A stretch of 64,000 nucleotides of DNA from Caenorhabditis remanei (lineage: Eukaryota; Nematoda; Chromadorea; Rhabditida; Rhabditidae), in assembly GCF_010183535.1 (NCBI RefSeq), contig NC_071330.1:5003717-5067716 (forward strand), given 5' to 3'. The stretch's first letter is position 1, and the number at the start of each line of letters is the position of its first letter. The notes under the pieces are model-generated. The model made no database searches, was not told the DNA's origin, and worked only from the letters and a program-made list of their open reading frames with translations. The position numbers and the translations under genes are program-made. Below are positions 43,828 through 55,173 of this stretch, piece by piece.

Positions 43828-43960
43828 GGCAGGTGTTCATTCCGTATTTCGACTGCTTGAGTGGAGAGAAGGTGCACCTGCTCTCTGTCTCTCTCTCCTT
43901 CTCAATCATTCAATGGGTAATCATCTCCGATTTCCTTTTTTTTTGGCAGAAGCAGGTGTG
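43828..43960. promoter_or_regulatory. Cluster of three CAGGTG/CACCTG E-boxes
   Basis: GGCAGGTGTT (about 43829), GGTGCACCTGC (about 43871) and AGCAGGTGTG (about 43951) lie within 130 bases in one of the few non-repetitive parts of the upstream region. CACCTG is a class A/E-protein (HLH-2) type site. It could serve the cadherin gene 8.4 kb away or an undetected nearby gene. The function is inferred. Confidence 0.3.
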
Positions 43961-44353
43961 ACACTTTCTGAGGAAGGGAATGGGGGAAAGGAAAAAGAGA
44001 ACAACTGTTTTGTGTCACTTCCTTTCGATAAAATTATATATAGTGATTAGAAAAACAAAACAAAAATTAATGGAACATGTGAAGGATCTAAACACTGCTT
44101 GTTTTTTAATTGACATTTTATTTGAAGGCCAATGATGTCTTATATCGAATTTCACGCCAACTTCGAGTCTGTAACTTGTTTTTGCTACAGAAATTTGGTA
44201 GCAAAGATATTCACTTTTTTGTGAGTTTCTGCAGAAAACATGTTCTCGAAAAACTTATTTGGGCTGTTCTTGCATGTCATCCTCTTCAAACGGCTTTCAT
44301 AATAATAATGATAATAATAATATATTGCAAATTCACAACTGAATGTCCCACAG

Positions 44354-44685
44354 CCATGTCGATCGTCGCCGCTGAGGTAGTCCAGGCGCCACACTCTGAG
44401 GCTCAATTGTTCGGCTATCGGTAAGTTTAAATCACTAAAAATATTTGAAAAATGCGGTAAATTCTAGTAAAACTTTCTCCCAAATCGATTTTCAACGTGG
44501 TCCGCCTGGTTCACAGTGTACCCGTGGAAAAAAAAAACAAGAAAGGATTGTGCATTGCTCTTCCGAGATCTGAAACGGAGACGTCTACTAACGAGAACAT
44601 TTTCTGTCTGAGCTCACTTATCGCGTGTTTGTCTGCAATCCTTATAACTTTTCATCTATGAATTTCAGTAAAAATATGGAATGAA
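44354..44685 (+). CDS. Doubtful two-exon micro-gene (26 aa)
   Basis: An ATG just after TCCCACAG opens 22 codons (MSIVAAEVVQAPHSEAQLFG...) to a GTAAGT donor at 44422. A TGAATTTCAG acceptor near 44668 would add KNME and a stop, followed at once by AATAAA. The signals are good but the peptide is tiny and unrecognised; an open frame continues upstream of the ATG. It may be the end of a gene whose 5' part I cannot see. Confidence 0.2.
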
Positions 44686-44728
44686 TAAAAAACTCAAGTA
44701 TCCTTTAATATTCCTTTCCAACATAATT

Positions 44729-46470
44729 CTAAAAAGCCGTTGCCGGAGCAACAAAATTTGAAAGCACGGTCTGAAAATTATGTCTGGAAGCAATGTAAGA
44801 TAACGAGACAATAACAGGAACCCAAGGAGGAGACAAATAATAATCATAAATATACAAAATGTTTTCTAGAGTATTATCATTAGGAATATTGATAAACAAT
44901 ACGAATACATGAAGAATACAATGAATCTGAAAGAAGTTAATTGTAGTGAGATTTCGATGAAATGGGGATACCAATTGGAACGTATAAATTGGGATGAATT
45001 GGATAACTAAATCGATTTTTGATCTCCGATGTGCTGGGGATAGCTGACCTAATAGTTTGTAAACATAAATATAAAATACACCAGATAAGAATGGCATAAA
45101 GAGAAATGTTATTTTGTAGAAATAGTATTGTCTAGTGTATTTGTCGTTTTTACACTGAAAATAATGGAAGGCAGGACCACATTTGACTGAAAGTGATCAA
45201 TTGTATTGAAGAGAAGATTTTAAGCCAAAAACAGTACTTATAGTCCAAGTGTAGTGAGATAACACTACATAAATGATTAGAATTATAAGATGAAGCCAAA
45301 ATCTGAATGACACAGATATTAGGATAATGGAGTTATTCAGTTTTGTCAAATATTGAACCGGCCCGTCTCGGCTACCTCTTGCTTGAATTTTAAATTTTTA
45401 GTCGAAAATTAGACTTAAAAAAAAAGAAATTCAAGTTTTGGTTCAAACCAGCCTGTGACAAGACTGGAGCTTTTCCAACCTCACTCTACCGAAGCTGATA
45501 AAATTATGTGGGAAATAGGAAAGCGTGAAGAAAAAAGAGGTATTTTTCAAGAAAGTTTCGTTGGATGTAAACCAGAGTTGTACGGAATGACATTTTTCGA
45601 TTTCCGGAATCCGGAATCCGGAACCGGAATCAAATTTTCGAAATCCGGAATGCGGAATCCAGAAACGGAATGTCGAAAAAACCCGAAATTCCGGAATTTC
45701 GGATGGAATCCGGAATCCGGATTCCGGACAACTCTGGTGTAAACATGGAAAAATTTGAAACTATTTCACAATATAATTTTCTATAAAATTGTGTATTTTT
45801 TCCTCAAGTTCACTTCTAAATTTCTGCATATTGATAATCTTTTGATCGCTCTTTATTATGTCTTTAATAAAATATAACACGCGGTTATTTTTCTGTTTCT
45901 TAAATACAAAAAATCTGTTATTTTTGAAAAATTAGATCAATAAAAAATCAGTATATTTATTAAAAACCTAAAAAGTTTATAAACTCATAACCCCTTTCTG
46001 GCCACTCACCCCGTCACAATCCAGATATACTTCGGACAGTACATTATCAGAAGTCTTTGCAATACTGCCAAAAACGGGAATATTATTATACCAGCAAAAA
46101 TGAAATAATTATAATCGCTCAAGATGAATTCCAATAGCACGAGAAATACTGCCGAATACATTAATAGTAGATTGTCTGATACAGGTGAAGCCACAAGTTT
46201 CAAAACAAGACATAGATCAAACATAAACATGGCAAATGTAGAAATATAAAATAATTGGTTGAAAATCAATGAGTGATGATCAGTTAATCGGACATTTTTT
46301 TTCTTCTGATTTCTATAAATTATGAGGAGAATGAATGAAATATTGCTGATCAGAGTCATCATAATACTGTATACTTCCAAGAAATGAATAAGTTCTTTTG
46401 GAACAATTTCACTATTCATTTCATGCGTGTCATTTGAAAAATAGTCGTTGAAAAGAATTAGAGTATTCAT
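44729..46470 (-). CDS. Nematode seven-transmembrane chemoreceptor A (312 aa)
   Basis: Four exons: 46470-46010, 45302-45238, 45186-44972, 44926-44729, joining in frame. It has an N-terminal NDT glycosylation-type motif and seven hydrophobic segments; a membrane-proximal LSPAHRRSK sits in a cytoplasmic loop after the fifth, and PPWVPVIVSLSYIASR ends the last helix. Exons 1-3 have the same lengths and phases as in the paralogue at 47-49.4 kb, which supports the start (MNTLILF) over an upstream ATG. This is a serpentine chemoreceptor of the large nematode families, expressed typically in sensory neurons; the class is uncertain (a class XA/Srg-superfamily member is my best guess). Intron 1 (about 700 bp) has been invaded by a CCGGAAT array. 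Confidence 0.85.
45575..45742. repeat. CCGGAAT heptad array with CAGAGTTG inverted ends
   Basis: ACCAGAGTTGTACGGAAT opens and ATTCCGGACAACTCTGGT closes a block of CCGGAAT/CGGAATC units broken by AAATTTTCGAAAT. It lies in intron 1 of chemoreceptor A. Confidence 0.85.
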
Positions 46471-47063
46471 TTGAAAGCAATACAAGTGACTGAAATGCAG
46501 AAATTTTTGGTTCAATATCTCGTCAGGTGAAAAAGAATCGAAAGGGCAGCAAAATATTTAGAGACTTAAAGAATACAAAGTCAGTAAAAGTTCGAAAATA
46601 GATTGTCAATATACTTTCGCTTAAATGACCAAGATACGATTGCTGAAACTCGTGCTAAGCCGAAATTATGAAATTGAAATGTTACGGTGTCAGTGTTATG
46701 ATAGAACTTTCTATAAAATAAATGCGTATTCGAATAAATTCAAGCCTCATTTCGATTATTTAGGGTGTGTAAGCTAGAAGCTATAGAGCACTCTTTGGGT
46801 TAACAATTGAGAGCAACCAGGTAGATTCTGACAACAAGGTTAATATGAAAATTAATTTTTCTTACTGAATCATGCAGGTGCAGTTTTGCAATTAGGTATA
46901 TCAATCACCGGAAGCATTTGGTTATCAAAAATACTTCATGAAACCCCAGTTTTAAAAATTTTTGTTACGAAAACTAAATTTCAAACATTTCTGCGTTCAC
47001 AACTGACTCAGTTATGTAAACTATTTTTCTAGTGAAAGTTAAAAATTTGAAGGACAATCTCGC

Positions 47064-49392
47064 TTAGGTAGTCGGCGTGGTGGCAACGTTAGAAAACCCG
47101 ACTCTAAGATTTTCCCTCGAAGCAATATATGATAAAGATACAATAACAGGAACCCATGGTATCGATAAAACAAAACTATAAAGATGCAGCAAGTTATCGA
47201 GAGTTGACTCATTATATTTTTGAATGAATAATGCTGCGAGATGAATCATAGAATATATCTGAATAGAGTTCGAAATTGCAATACACATTAAAAATAGAAT
47301 CAGGTTACCATTTGAAATAAACAGAGTGGAATGAATTGAATCATTAGGTTGATTCTTGATCTCCGGTGCTCAGGTGATAACTTTCCGAGTAGGTTAAAAA
47401 CGTGGATATAAAATAGAGCAGACAAAAATGGTAAAACTAGAAATATAACATTGTAAATATAGTATACTGAGTTCTTGTTTTTATTTTTGCATTGAAAATT
47501 ACCCGAATCCGGAGAGCAATGATCTGAAATCTGTGACAACTTTTTAATTATAAACTTCAAAACTTTTTACATATAACCCAGGAATAATGTGATAGTATTC
47601 CATATATGAAGAGAATAGCAGATTTCAGCAATGATCTGAAACATTCTTTTTGACTTCCTGAAGATCTTGCTCGGGCCGATACGAGCCGGCACGTACAGTA
47701 CTGGCCATAAAGAATGCGATACTTGCTGTTTTTAGTTGAAAATGGTAAACTTTGTGACTGTGACACGGCGTTTCTGATAGTTTCACAATATTGATTGTTT
47801 ATGGAGTGTATAGATCAAAAGTAGAACTTCATTTTTGTAGTTGACAACTTTTTTGTACGGGCACATCCTAAGAAGTTACAGTCAGTCAATGTGAACAGCT
47901 CAAAAATTTATCTTTTTAGCACTGAAAAACGACAAAAAGTTCGAAAAATGTTTTGACGCTTGATAACTTTTTAGATTGTGCAAAGCGAGCTCAATGTCAC
48001 TGACCTCCTCAGTGGGCCGTTTACATTTTGATGTTTTTGAGGTCAGATAGGATTGAGTTTAGGACAGATTACTGTAGGTTTCTCGTCGTGCCCGTAAAAC
48101 TGTATTGACAAAAAAATGTTCTCGAATTTCTCTACTAATTTTACTTCTTCACGTTTACGACGGGAATTATTCCTTTTGAAATGTGGGGGTACTCGATTTT
48201 AGAACTCGGAAAGATAGAACTGCGACAAAATAAAACTGTAACAATATAGAACAGACAAAAATAGAACTGTTACAAAGTGGAACAGTGAAAGTTAGAACTG
48301 CTACAAAGTGGAACTGAACACAATGGAACTGTTACAAAATAGAACTCTACCACTGGTTTTGAAAATGCTTATTTGGCTTATCTTATATTAATTTATATAG
48401 TTTTTTGTTGACTATGGGGGGACAAAGACTTTATCTCCATAAAATAAGTGTTTTTAGTCGACTTTTCTTCTCGAAAATTTCTTATAATTCTTCTAAAAAG
48501 TCACGAATGCAAACGCGCTCCATTCGAACTAGAGTTCTATTTTGTAGCAGTTCTATTTCGTTCAGTTATGTTTTGTTGAGTTCTATTTTGTAACAGTTCC
48601 ATTGTGTTCAGTTCTATTTTGTCGAGTTCTGTTCCGTAGCAGTTCCATTTTTTCGTAGTTCCACTTTGTTCAGTTCTATTTTTGTCTGTTCTACATTGTT
48701 ACAGTTTTATTTTGCCGCAGTTCTATCTTTCCGAGTTCTAAAATCGAGTACCCCCAAAATGTGCACGACGAACCCCCTTTTTGACCCTTTTTTTCCAAAT
48801 ATCTTTTTCTAGGCCGATTATCAGGCCTACCTTCATGAGGATTTTCGATTTCAGCTGAAATTTTACATCAATCCATATAAAAAATCGAACATTTCGAAAA
48901 TGGTTCCATCCTTTTTTTAATTGAGACTAACCCTGAGAATATCCATACATAACTCGGAAAACATAATATCAGAAATCTCTGTAATACTGCCAAGAACGTG
49001 AATAGTATTATACTCGCGTAAATCACATGATTATAATCACTGAATACAATTTCAATCAATAAAAGAATAATTGTGAGAAGAGATTGTTTGACATCTTTCT
49101 CATTCGGTACTGCTACAAATCTCAGTCCAAAGCATAGGTCATACATAAAAATAGCGAATAATGTTATGTAGAATAGTTGCTTGAAAATGAGACCATGAGA
49201 ATCTGCTGAACGGGGAAGGGACTTCTTCCGTGATTTATAACAAATGAGAAGTAGAAAAGTGGCATTACTGAATACTATCATAATGATGCTATAAGTTTCT
49301 ATGAACTTGATGAGAGATAGTGAAATAACTTCACTTTTGAATGGATGAGTGTCATTAGAGCGATCATAGCTTAAAATTATAATTGAATTCAT
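47064..49392 (-). CDS. Nematode seven-transmembrane chemoreceptor B (311 aa)
   Basis: Four exons: 49392-48932, 47635-47571, 47523-47309, 47258-47064. Exons 1-3 are 461, 65 and 215 bases as in paralogue A; only the last differs (195 against 198). It shares SNDTH near the N-terminus, LSHYSWVI, LLGKLSPEHRRSR and IPWVPVIVSLSYIASREN. The tandem, same-strand arrangement indicates local duplication, now well diverged. The role is presumed chemosensory at the ciliary membrane. Intron 1 is 1.3 kb and holds two repeat elements (47.69-47.99 and 48.19-48.77 kb). An open frame extends 32 codons upstream of the chosen start; homology to copy A favours the internal ATG. Confidence 0.85.
47693..47990. repeat. 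TACAGTACC MITE-like element, 5' part
   Basis: Starts TACAGTACTGGCCA with the family words TTTTTAGTTGAAAATGGTAAAC and TTTTTGTAGTTGACAACTTT. The right arm is missing or too diverged to see. Confidence 0.6.
48186..48766. repeat. Palindromic element built of GTTCTATTTTGT units
   Basis: The outer arms GGGGGTACTCGATTTTAGAA (about 48186) and TTCTAAAATCGAGTACCCCC (about 48745) are perfectly inverted. Inside each arm lie irregular 12-17-bp repeats: GAACTGTTACAAA-type on the left and TTTTGT(A/C)NCAGTTCTA-type on the right, around a unique AT-rich loop (48355-48520). Confidence 0.9.
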
Positions 49393-49549
49393 ATGTAAGT
49401 GCCTCGAGTAAAACAAGTGAAATTTCTCGGAGCAGGTGAAGTTTTTGTCGGTCTGATCTGCAGGCAGTAAACGAAACTCCTTGCTCACACTTTAAATAAA
49501 GAAAAAAAATTTGAACTCTGCAGAATTCGAGTATGTCGGGATTTGCAAA

Positions 49550-49920
49550 ATAGAGTTTTGGCAAGGATTTTCAAAACAGAACATTTTTGCAGGCTAAAAC
49601 GCAAGTGTGGCAGGGAGTTGTGGGCGGAGTTTGAACTCCAAGCGGCGGGGTGGAAATTCCAGCTGATTTTTTAACGAGCAACACTGAATTTTGAGGAAAA
49701 AATCGTATTTTAATTGATTAAACATGAAAAATATGCAAATATACAACAAAAAACGTCGGAAACAACGATTAAAATACGATTTTACCTATATATTCCGTGT
49801 TGATCGTGAAGAAATCATCTGAAATTCATCCGCGCCGCTTGCAGTTTAAGCTCCGCCCACAGCTTGCGTGTTTCAGCCCGCGAAATTTTTTTAAATTGTT
49901 CCTTGTCGAAAGTGTAGTCA
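49550..49920. repeat. Fold-back element, AAGTTTCGACAAGGATTTT family (copy 2)
   Basis: GGCAAGGATTTTCAAAA...GCAGGGAGTTGTGGGCGGAG on the left is mirrored by GCTCCGCCCACAGCTTGC and TTGTTCCTTGTCGAAAG on the right. It separates chemoreceptor B from the channel gene. Confidence 0.7.
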
Positions 49921-49996
49921 GTATTCCAAACCTTTTTATTCACCAAAATAAATTTTTTTAAAGAGTTTACCAATTTCAAGACATAAGACAGTTATC

Positions 49997-52900
49997 TCAA
50001 ATTCCTATAAAAGCAAAAAGAACAAACACAATAACATAAAATATGAGCAGGATCAAACCGAATAGTGGTCTCGCAGTCTTCACCCAATCTCCCCAGTTGT
50101 TGGTGGCCTCTGAAACGTTTGGAATCATACAGTAACCCTGAAAGTGTACGGTTGGGACCGTGTGCTCTTCCAAAAAATTTCTTTAAAGTCACTTGAGTTT
50201 CTAGACTCCCTCCGTATGTCACTGTGTTGCCGCGTTGACCTACGGGCGCACGCGCATTTCTTGCAGCTATTTTGTCAATTTCGCTTTTGAATGGAGAATT
50301 TCGACACTCTTGGGCGCTGGCGGAGGCACGTTAGATGCTCCGTTATTCTCGTTAGTAGATTTAACCTCTCTCTTTGGTTTTTAGAGCAAAGTTATAGTTT
50401 ATTATTGTTTTATTGGGTTTTTAGCCGCTTGGCATTGGAATAAATAGATTATTCCTCAAACAGTTGCGTTTTGTGTGGTTTTTGCGCGTTTCAAATTTAA
50501 TTTACATCAAACGTGGTTTTGATATAAATTGTATTGGTTCCTCTTAAATAATCGTCGTTTCTCTTTTGCTTTTGTGGGTTTTTTCTCGTTGTTTAGCTAA
50601 AACGGGCTACTAATTCCTTGTGAATACAGTTGTTTGTTTTACTAAAGTACCGTAACCGAAAGCTGCAATAACCCAAAACTACAGTAACCCCAAAAGTGCA
50701 GTAACCCAGAAAAACATACCTTCTTTTTTGACAACAGCCTCCTCCTTGAACATCATCGGCATGTATTCCTTGACAATATAAATCTTCTGCAATGGAAGGG
50801 GGACCACCAATCGATGATGTTGAAAAGTGAGAAGCAGTGCTTGAACGAATATCATAGCTCCGTTTGAAATCACGAGAGTGTGGAATAAAGTGACAGATGG
50901 AGGAGTTTTGGATAGGGTCAACGGAAGTTTTTTGGTGAAATCATTGAAGAATATCATCTGGACGTAGGTGTTCATGATGAGCATGTAGATGGAGAGTGGA
51001 ATGGAAATGATGTAGAAGGATAGGACAGTGATGACGGCGGTGATCTGAATGGGGAATGAATTAATCGGAGAATGAGAGGTTTGGTAGTCATGCTTTATAT
51101 CAGCTCGCAGGTCTTTATGTAACCAACTAGGATGAGAATCTGGTATTGTCTCTGAGAAGAACCGCCGGGTTATCACTATCAGAAGAATTACCAGAAATTC
51201 TTTCCAGAACTGTTCCTTTTTAGAACCGCCCGTTTTTCTAGATCTGAAAACAGCGTTTCTGGAAAGGGTCAGGTTTGGAGAGGGACAGTTACAGTACCGA
51301 TCCAAAGGTTATGAACTTTGGCTTTCAGTGGAAAATTACCAACTTTGACAGTGTATTTCGGTGTCACCCGATTGTCCGATAAACTCAATTTTGTATGGGC
51401 TGAACAGAGCAAAAATAGTACATCATTTTTGTAGTTAGCCACTTTTTTGTAGAGACACTACCATGAAAGCTACAGGTCATCAAAGAAATTTATCCCCTGA
51501 AATCGACTAATTTCAGTGCGAATTAGCAGCATTTTAGAGCTTTTCTATTTGCAAACTGTAACTTTCAAGATAGTGTCCCCTACAAAAAAAGATCAACTAC
51601 AAAAATGATGTGATATTTTTGTTCTGCCCAACCCGTGCAAAATAATATTTGTCGGGCAATCAGGTCACACCTAAATACACTAACCAAGTTAGTGATCCTT
51701 GACGCCAATCATTTTTAAACTCACCCAACACGGTGCCAAAATAGCGCTGAAAAACAGCGGAGAATGTCGCACAAAATTGACTGTAATTGCCAACATCGAC
51801 CAAGTAATTCCAGCATCGAAACCAGTGACTGGAGCAGTGTTACTTATGTTTCCTTGACTATAGTAGAACGAGGAGCACGAGACGTTTTGGATTTTGAAAT
51901 CGGATATGATCCGCTTCATTTTTTGTTCCTCCCAACCTGAATGGGCATCCGGATATAAATACAGACACACAGACAGACACTGTTACTCACCGAAGCTTAA
52001 TGTTGGCGGAATGGAATACAGATTCTGAAGTTGCACCTCGTTCATTGTCGCCGTGGAGAACAAGTTGACTGCACACTTGTTGGCGTCATTTGGAAAATCA
52101 CCGAAATCAAATGAACAACCGACTTTGATAGAGAATGTCGGATACATTTCCACTTTTGCACGATCTTTTTCTATCATTTGGATTATGACGTGAGCACTGG
52201 TGGAGAAGTCGAAAGCGGAACCGAGACCGGAGGCGCTGGAAGAGAATTAGGTGGTCTAGGAATAGTCAGGCCGTCTTACCTATTGGAAACCTTGATTTTT
52301 GGCTGCCAGACTTGCCACTTCTTGACTCGAGCGTAATGAATTCCGTTGAAGTCTTTAGGGTCCCAGACTAGGAATTCGTCGTACCATCTCTGAAAATTTT
52401 GGTTTGTTGAATATTCTTCTTCTCAAAACTACACTTTTGGGACATCGGGGACATCTGGACAAAAACGAACATCATATTTGGAATTTCCATGAAATTTCCA
52501 AAATTTTGAGCCCCATATTGACTAGATTCGGACTACTTTTGTTTTCAGTTCAAAAGGCGCCAAAATATGGACCGGTTTTTTGATTTTATCGGAAAATAGC
52601 CGATATGGGGCTTAAAATTTCAGAAATTTTATAAAGATTTCAAACATTTTATTCCTATGACTACCAGGTACCCCCAATGTCCCACTTGTCCCATTTCTGC
52701 GAAATTCTTCTTCTCAAAATTAAACTTTTTGGACACCCGGGGTCACCTGGAGCAAAAATAAGTGTCATATTCAAAATTCCCATCAACTTTCCAAAATTTT
52801 GAGCCCCATATTGACTAGATTCGGACAACTTTTATATTCAGTTCAAAAGGCGCCGGAAATATGGGACCGGTTTTCGATCATTTCGGAATATAGTCGATAT

Positions 52901-53336
52901 GGGGCTCAAAATTTCAGAAATTTTATGGAGATTTTAAATATTCTACTGGCTTGACTTTCAGGTACCCCAGCATCCCCACACTTACCATATAAATATGCCC
53001 ATGAACTGTCATTGTCTGTTCTAATTGATTAATCGACACGTGGATAATATGCCAGTGAACATCTACTACAATAGGCTGGGAGATATTCTTGACTGGGCGG
53101 GTTTTCGGATTATAGCCACGGAATATTTTTAGCTCCAGACTAGACTGATGCTCGGAGTAACTCTTGTTGAAAAACGCTGGAATTTCATCATTATTTAAAA
53201 AACAGAGTTCTCAATAGAGCTTACTTGCAGCGTCACCGTCCTCTGAATCGATTCCTTGTTGTTGAGAATTCACATGTTTCTTTTGGATAGGAAGGTAGAA
53301 AACAAAAATGAACACAAAAAATATGAGAATTTTCAT
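49997..53336 (-). CDS. Cys-loop ligand-gated ion channel subunit (435 aa, complete)
   Basis: Seven exons join in frame: 53336-53225, 53176-52986, 52389-52280, 52235-51991, 51936-51725, 51044-50720, 50109-49997. The signal peptide MKILIFFVFIFVFYLP is followed by an extracellular ligand-binding domain with RWYDEFLVWDP (loop D/A region) and the diagnostic Cys-loop C178...C192 (13 residues between, containing DFPND). Loop C has a single cysteine (CSSFYYSQ) without the vicinal pair of nicotinic alpha subunits. The first three membrane helices lie within about 306-415 and the fourth ends the protein (GLILLIFYVIVFVLFAFIGI). The cytoplasmic loop between the third and fourth helices is short. It belongs to the divergent nematode lgc-type subunits; ligand and ion selectivity cannot be read. 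Intron 2 carries a 280-bp tandem duplication and intron 5 a MITE. Confidence 0.88.
51290..51700. repeat. TACAGTACC MITE-like element (copy 6)
   Basis: TACAGTACCGATCCAAAGG with CCAACTTTGACAGTGTATTTC on the left; the mirrored ACACCTAAATACACT with AAGTTAGTGATCC on the right has lost its terminal bases. In intron 5 of the channel gene. Confidence 0.7.
52425..52985. repeat. Tandem 280-bp duplication in a channel-gene intron
   Basis: Two consecutive copies (about 52425-52704 and 52705-52985) share TTCTTCTCAAAA, GAGCCCCATATTGACTAGATT, CAGTTCAAAAGGCGCC, GATATGGGGCT and CAGGTACCCC in the same order. No coding signal. Confidence 0.85.
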
Positions 53337-54394
53337 TACAAATGGCAAGAAGATAGTTGGCAGCTATGAATGAGGTGGGTGGAGAGCGAGTTGTTTAGAA
53401 TTTGTTTATATTCGAAATACGTATTGGATAACAGCAGGACTTGACTGAATTGAGTAATTTGATATGGTATCAGGTTGCTCATAAACGATTATGGGGGGCG
53501 GGGCTTGGTATTCTGAATTTTCAACTGGAAAAATGGTTTTCGGACTGTAAGTTATGAAACCAAGATTATTGTGAAACTGAATTTTTTCGGAAAGGGAAAC
53601 ACGAAAAATCTAAAAGCCTGTGAAATCAGATATCCATAATTGTGAAATTTTATAAAACACGTCATAACTAATATCTACGTGACCCAATTTTCAGAAACAA
53701 AGTTTGATTTTGTCATAGTCTAGCGCTTCTGCCTATAAAATGGACTACTGATGAAGTTCTGTAAATTACTGAAATATTACAATGAATTTTTAGTTTATTA
53801 GTAGTTAATTAGTTATTACCGTAAAAACTGTACTTATTACAACGGGATGCCGTTATATTTTTCAACTGCCCCCAAGAGAAATTTAAGGATTCAGAAATTC
53901 TGGAAAAGTAACAGGAAGAGAAATTTTTGGGCGTCCTATTCGCTATTTTGAGGTTGTTAATTACGCTGATTCTAGTATGACTTTTCGGTAAGGTGATAAC
54001 TTGTCAGTGGTCCAAACTTTGACCTCGTTTTCTCGAATATCGGGCCTTGAGGGCAAAAACTGAATATATATTTGGAATCAGTGTTTTCTCAGCTTTCTAA
54101 TGATATAGGTCACGCGGTGCCGTTGTAATACAGATTTTCCGGTATATTGGAAAATGCACAACTGTGAACAACAAAAACATGTTTTCTGCTTCGACACTAC
54201 TTCCAAAGAACTAACAAGATCAGTAGACGGTAATTTTCAAGTAATTAGAGAAAACTTTAAAATGATTCAAGTTCAATGTAGTCTGAATTACAGCAAGTGC
54301 AGACACCACCATATTTTTCAGATGTTGTCTTCATCGATATCCGAATAATTTGGTCTCACTTGTTTCACAACACGACGGCGCTGAAATCTAGTTG
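53337..54394. other. Intergenic stretch, promoter side of the channel gene
   Basis: No gene seen. At about 53819 TACCGTAAAAACTGTACTTATTAC is a fragment of the element family whose full copy is at 60.94-61.34 kb. Confidence 0.5.
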
Positions 54395-54755
54395 TTATGG
54401 AGACAAAAATACACTTTTACAAACTTTTTTTGACGGGAATCCAGCACGAACTTTGTCATCTTTTCCATGGGTGTTCGTATCTATTTGAGAAGTTAATGTC
54501 GGTATGTATTTGGGGAATCTCTCTTTCCACTTCATTGCTATCTGACTAATTTCCAAGTATAGCTCATCAAATAATTCCTTGTCTACTGGATCATTTGATT
54601 TCGCCAGTTTCTCCGCACAATGCCTGATGAAATCTAAGTCCTGAAAATAAATCATGTTATGCTATGGCTTAAATCACGCTAACCTTTTGGATGCATTGAT
54701 ATGTGTCTTCAGAAGTTGCAATTGACTCGCTTGTTTCCAGAATAACATCATTCAT
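54395..54755 (-). CDS. Small two-exon protein of unknown function (105 aa)
   Basis: Exon 1 is 54755-54684 and exon 2 is 54640-54395, with a 43-base intron (GTTAGC...TTTCAG) and phase 0 junction. A TTTCCCAG acceptor lies five bases before the start codon, as expected for a trans-spliced nematode mRNA. The predicted protein is charged and helical (DLDFIRHCAEKLAKSNDPVD, then LYLEISQIAMKWKERFPKY) with a less ordered basic tail. I recognise no family. The two flanking regions hold only repeats. The exon signals are good, but the last 35 codons could be intronic. Confidence 0.5.
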
Positions 54756-54835
54756 ATTTTCTGGGAAATAATATTTTTTAGTTTTTGATTTTTCGCGGGA
54801 AAATTCCACTCTAGAATAACACAAAAATTACGTCT

Positions 54836-55173
54836 ACTGTGAAAAAAAGAAAGTTTCGATAAGGATTTTCAAAAGAGTTTTCTCGGGCTGACAGGCAAGT
54901 GCGGCAGGGAGTTGTGGGCGGAGCTTCACCTGCAAGTGGCGCGGATGAAATTTCAGCTGATTTTTAAACTCGAAACAAATTTTGAGAAATATCGTATTTG
55001 ATTGAATAAACATGAAAAATATGAAAATATACAATAAAAATGTTGAAAACAACGATTAAAATATGATTTTGTCTTAAAATTCAGAGTTGCTTGTTAAGAA
55101 ATTATCGTTTCAGCGTTTCAGTCCGCGAAACTGCTTTGGAAAATCCTTGTCGAAACTTTATTTTTCCACAGTA
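54836..55173. repeat. Fold-back element, AAGTTTCGACAAGGATTTT family (copy 3)
   Basis: ACTGTGAAAAAAAGAAAG and TTTCGATAAGGATTTTC open it; AAATCCTTGTCGAAACTTT and ATTTTTCCACAGT close it. The interior has GTGCGGCAGGGAGTTGTGGG as in the other copies. This is the copy with the clearest ends. Beyond it, 55.18-55.68 kb has no gene I can support. Confidence 0.8.

Larger units (their letters stand above)
35508..44100. other. 8.6-kb gene-poor region upstream of the cadherin gene
   Basis: I find no supportable coding gene. It holds a TGTCTG minisatellite (35.59-35.80 kb), many CTACAGTA words (35.88-36.3 kb), a GCGCTC MITE (38.52-38.65 kb), long tracts of GGCCTAG...ACTAGTCCC repeats (39.18-41.3 and 42.78-43.65 kb), a poly-G run near 40585, a CT microsatellite near 41640, a TACAGTACC element (41.77-42.21 kb) and an E-box cluster (43.83-43.96 kb). 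Regulatory DNA for the cadherin gene is expected here but cannot be delimited by eye. Confidence 0.6.

Noticed and set aside
44358..44385. TGAGGTAGT, the let-7 seed
   Set aside because: The bases after the seed do not match any let-7 family member and I see no hairpin around it.
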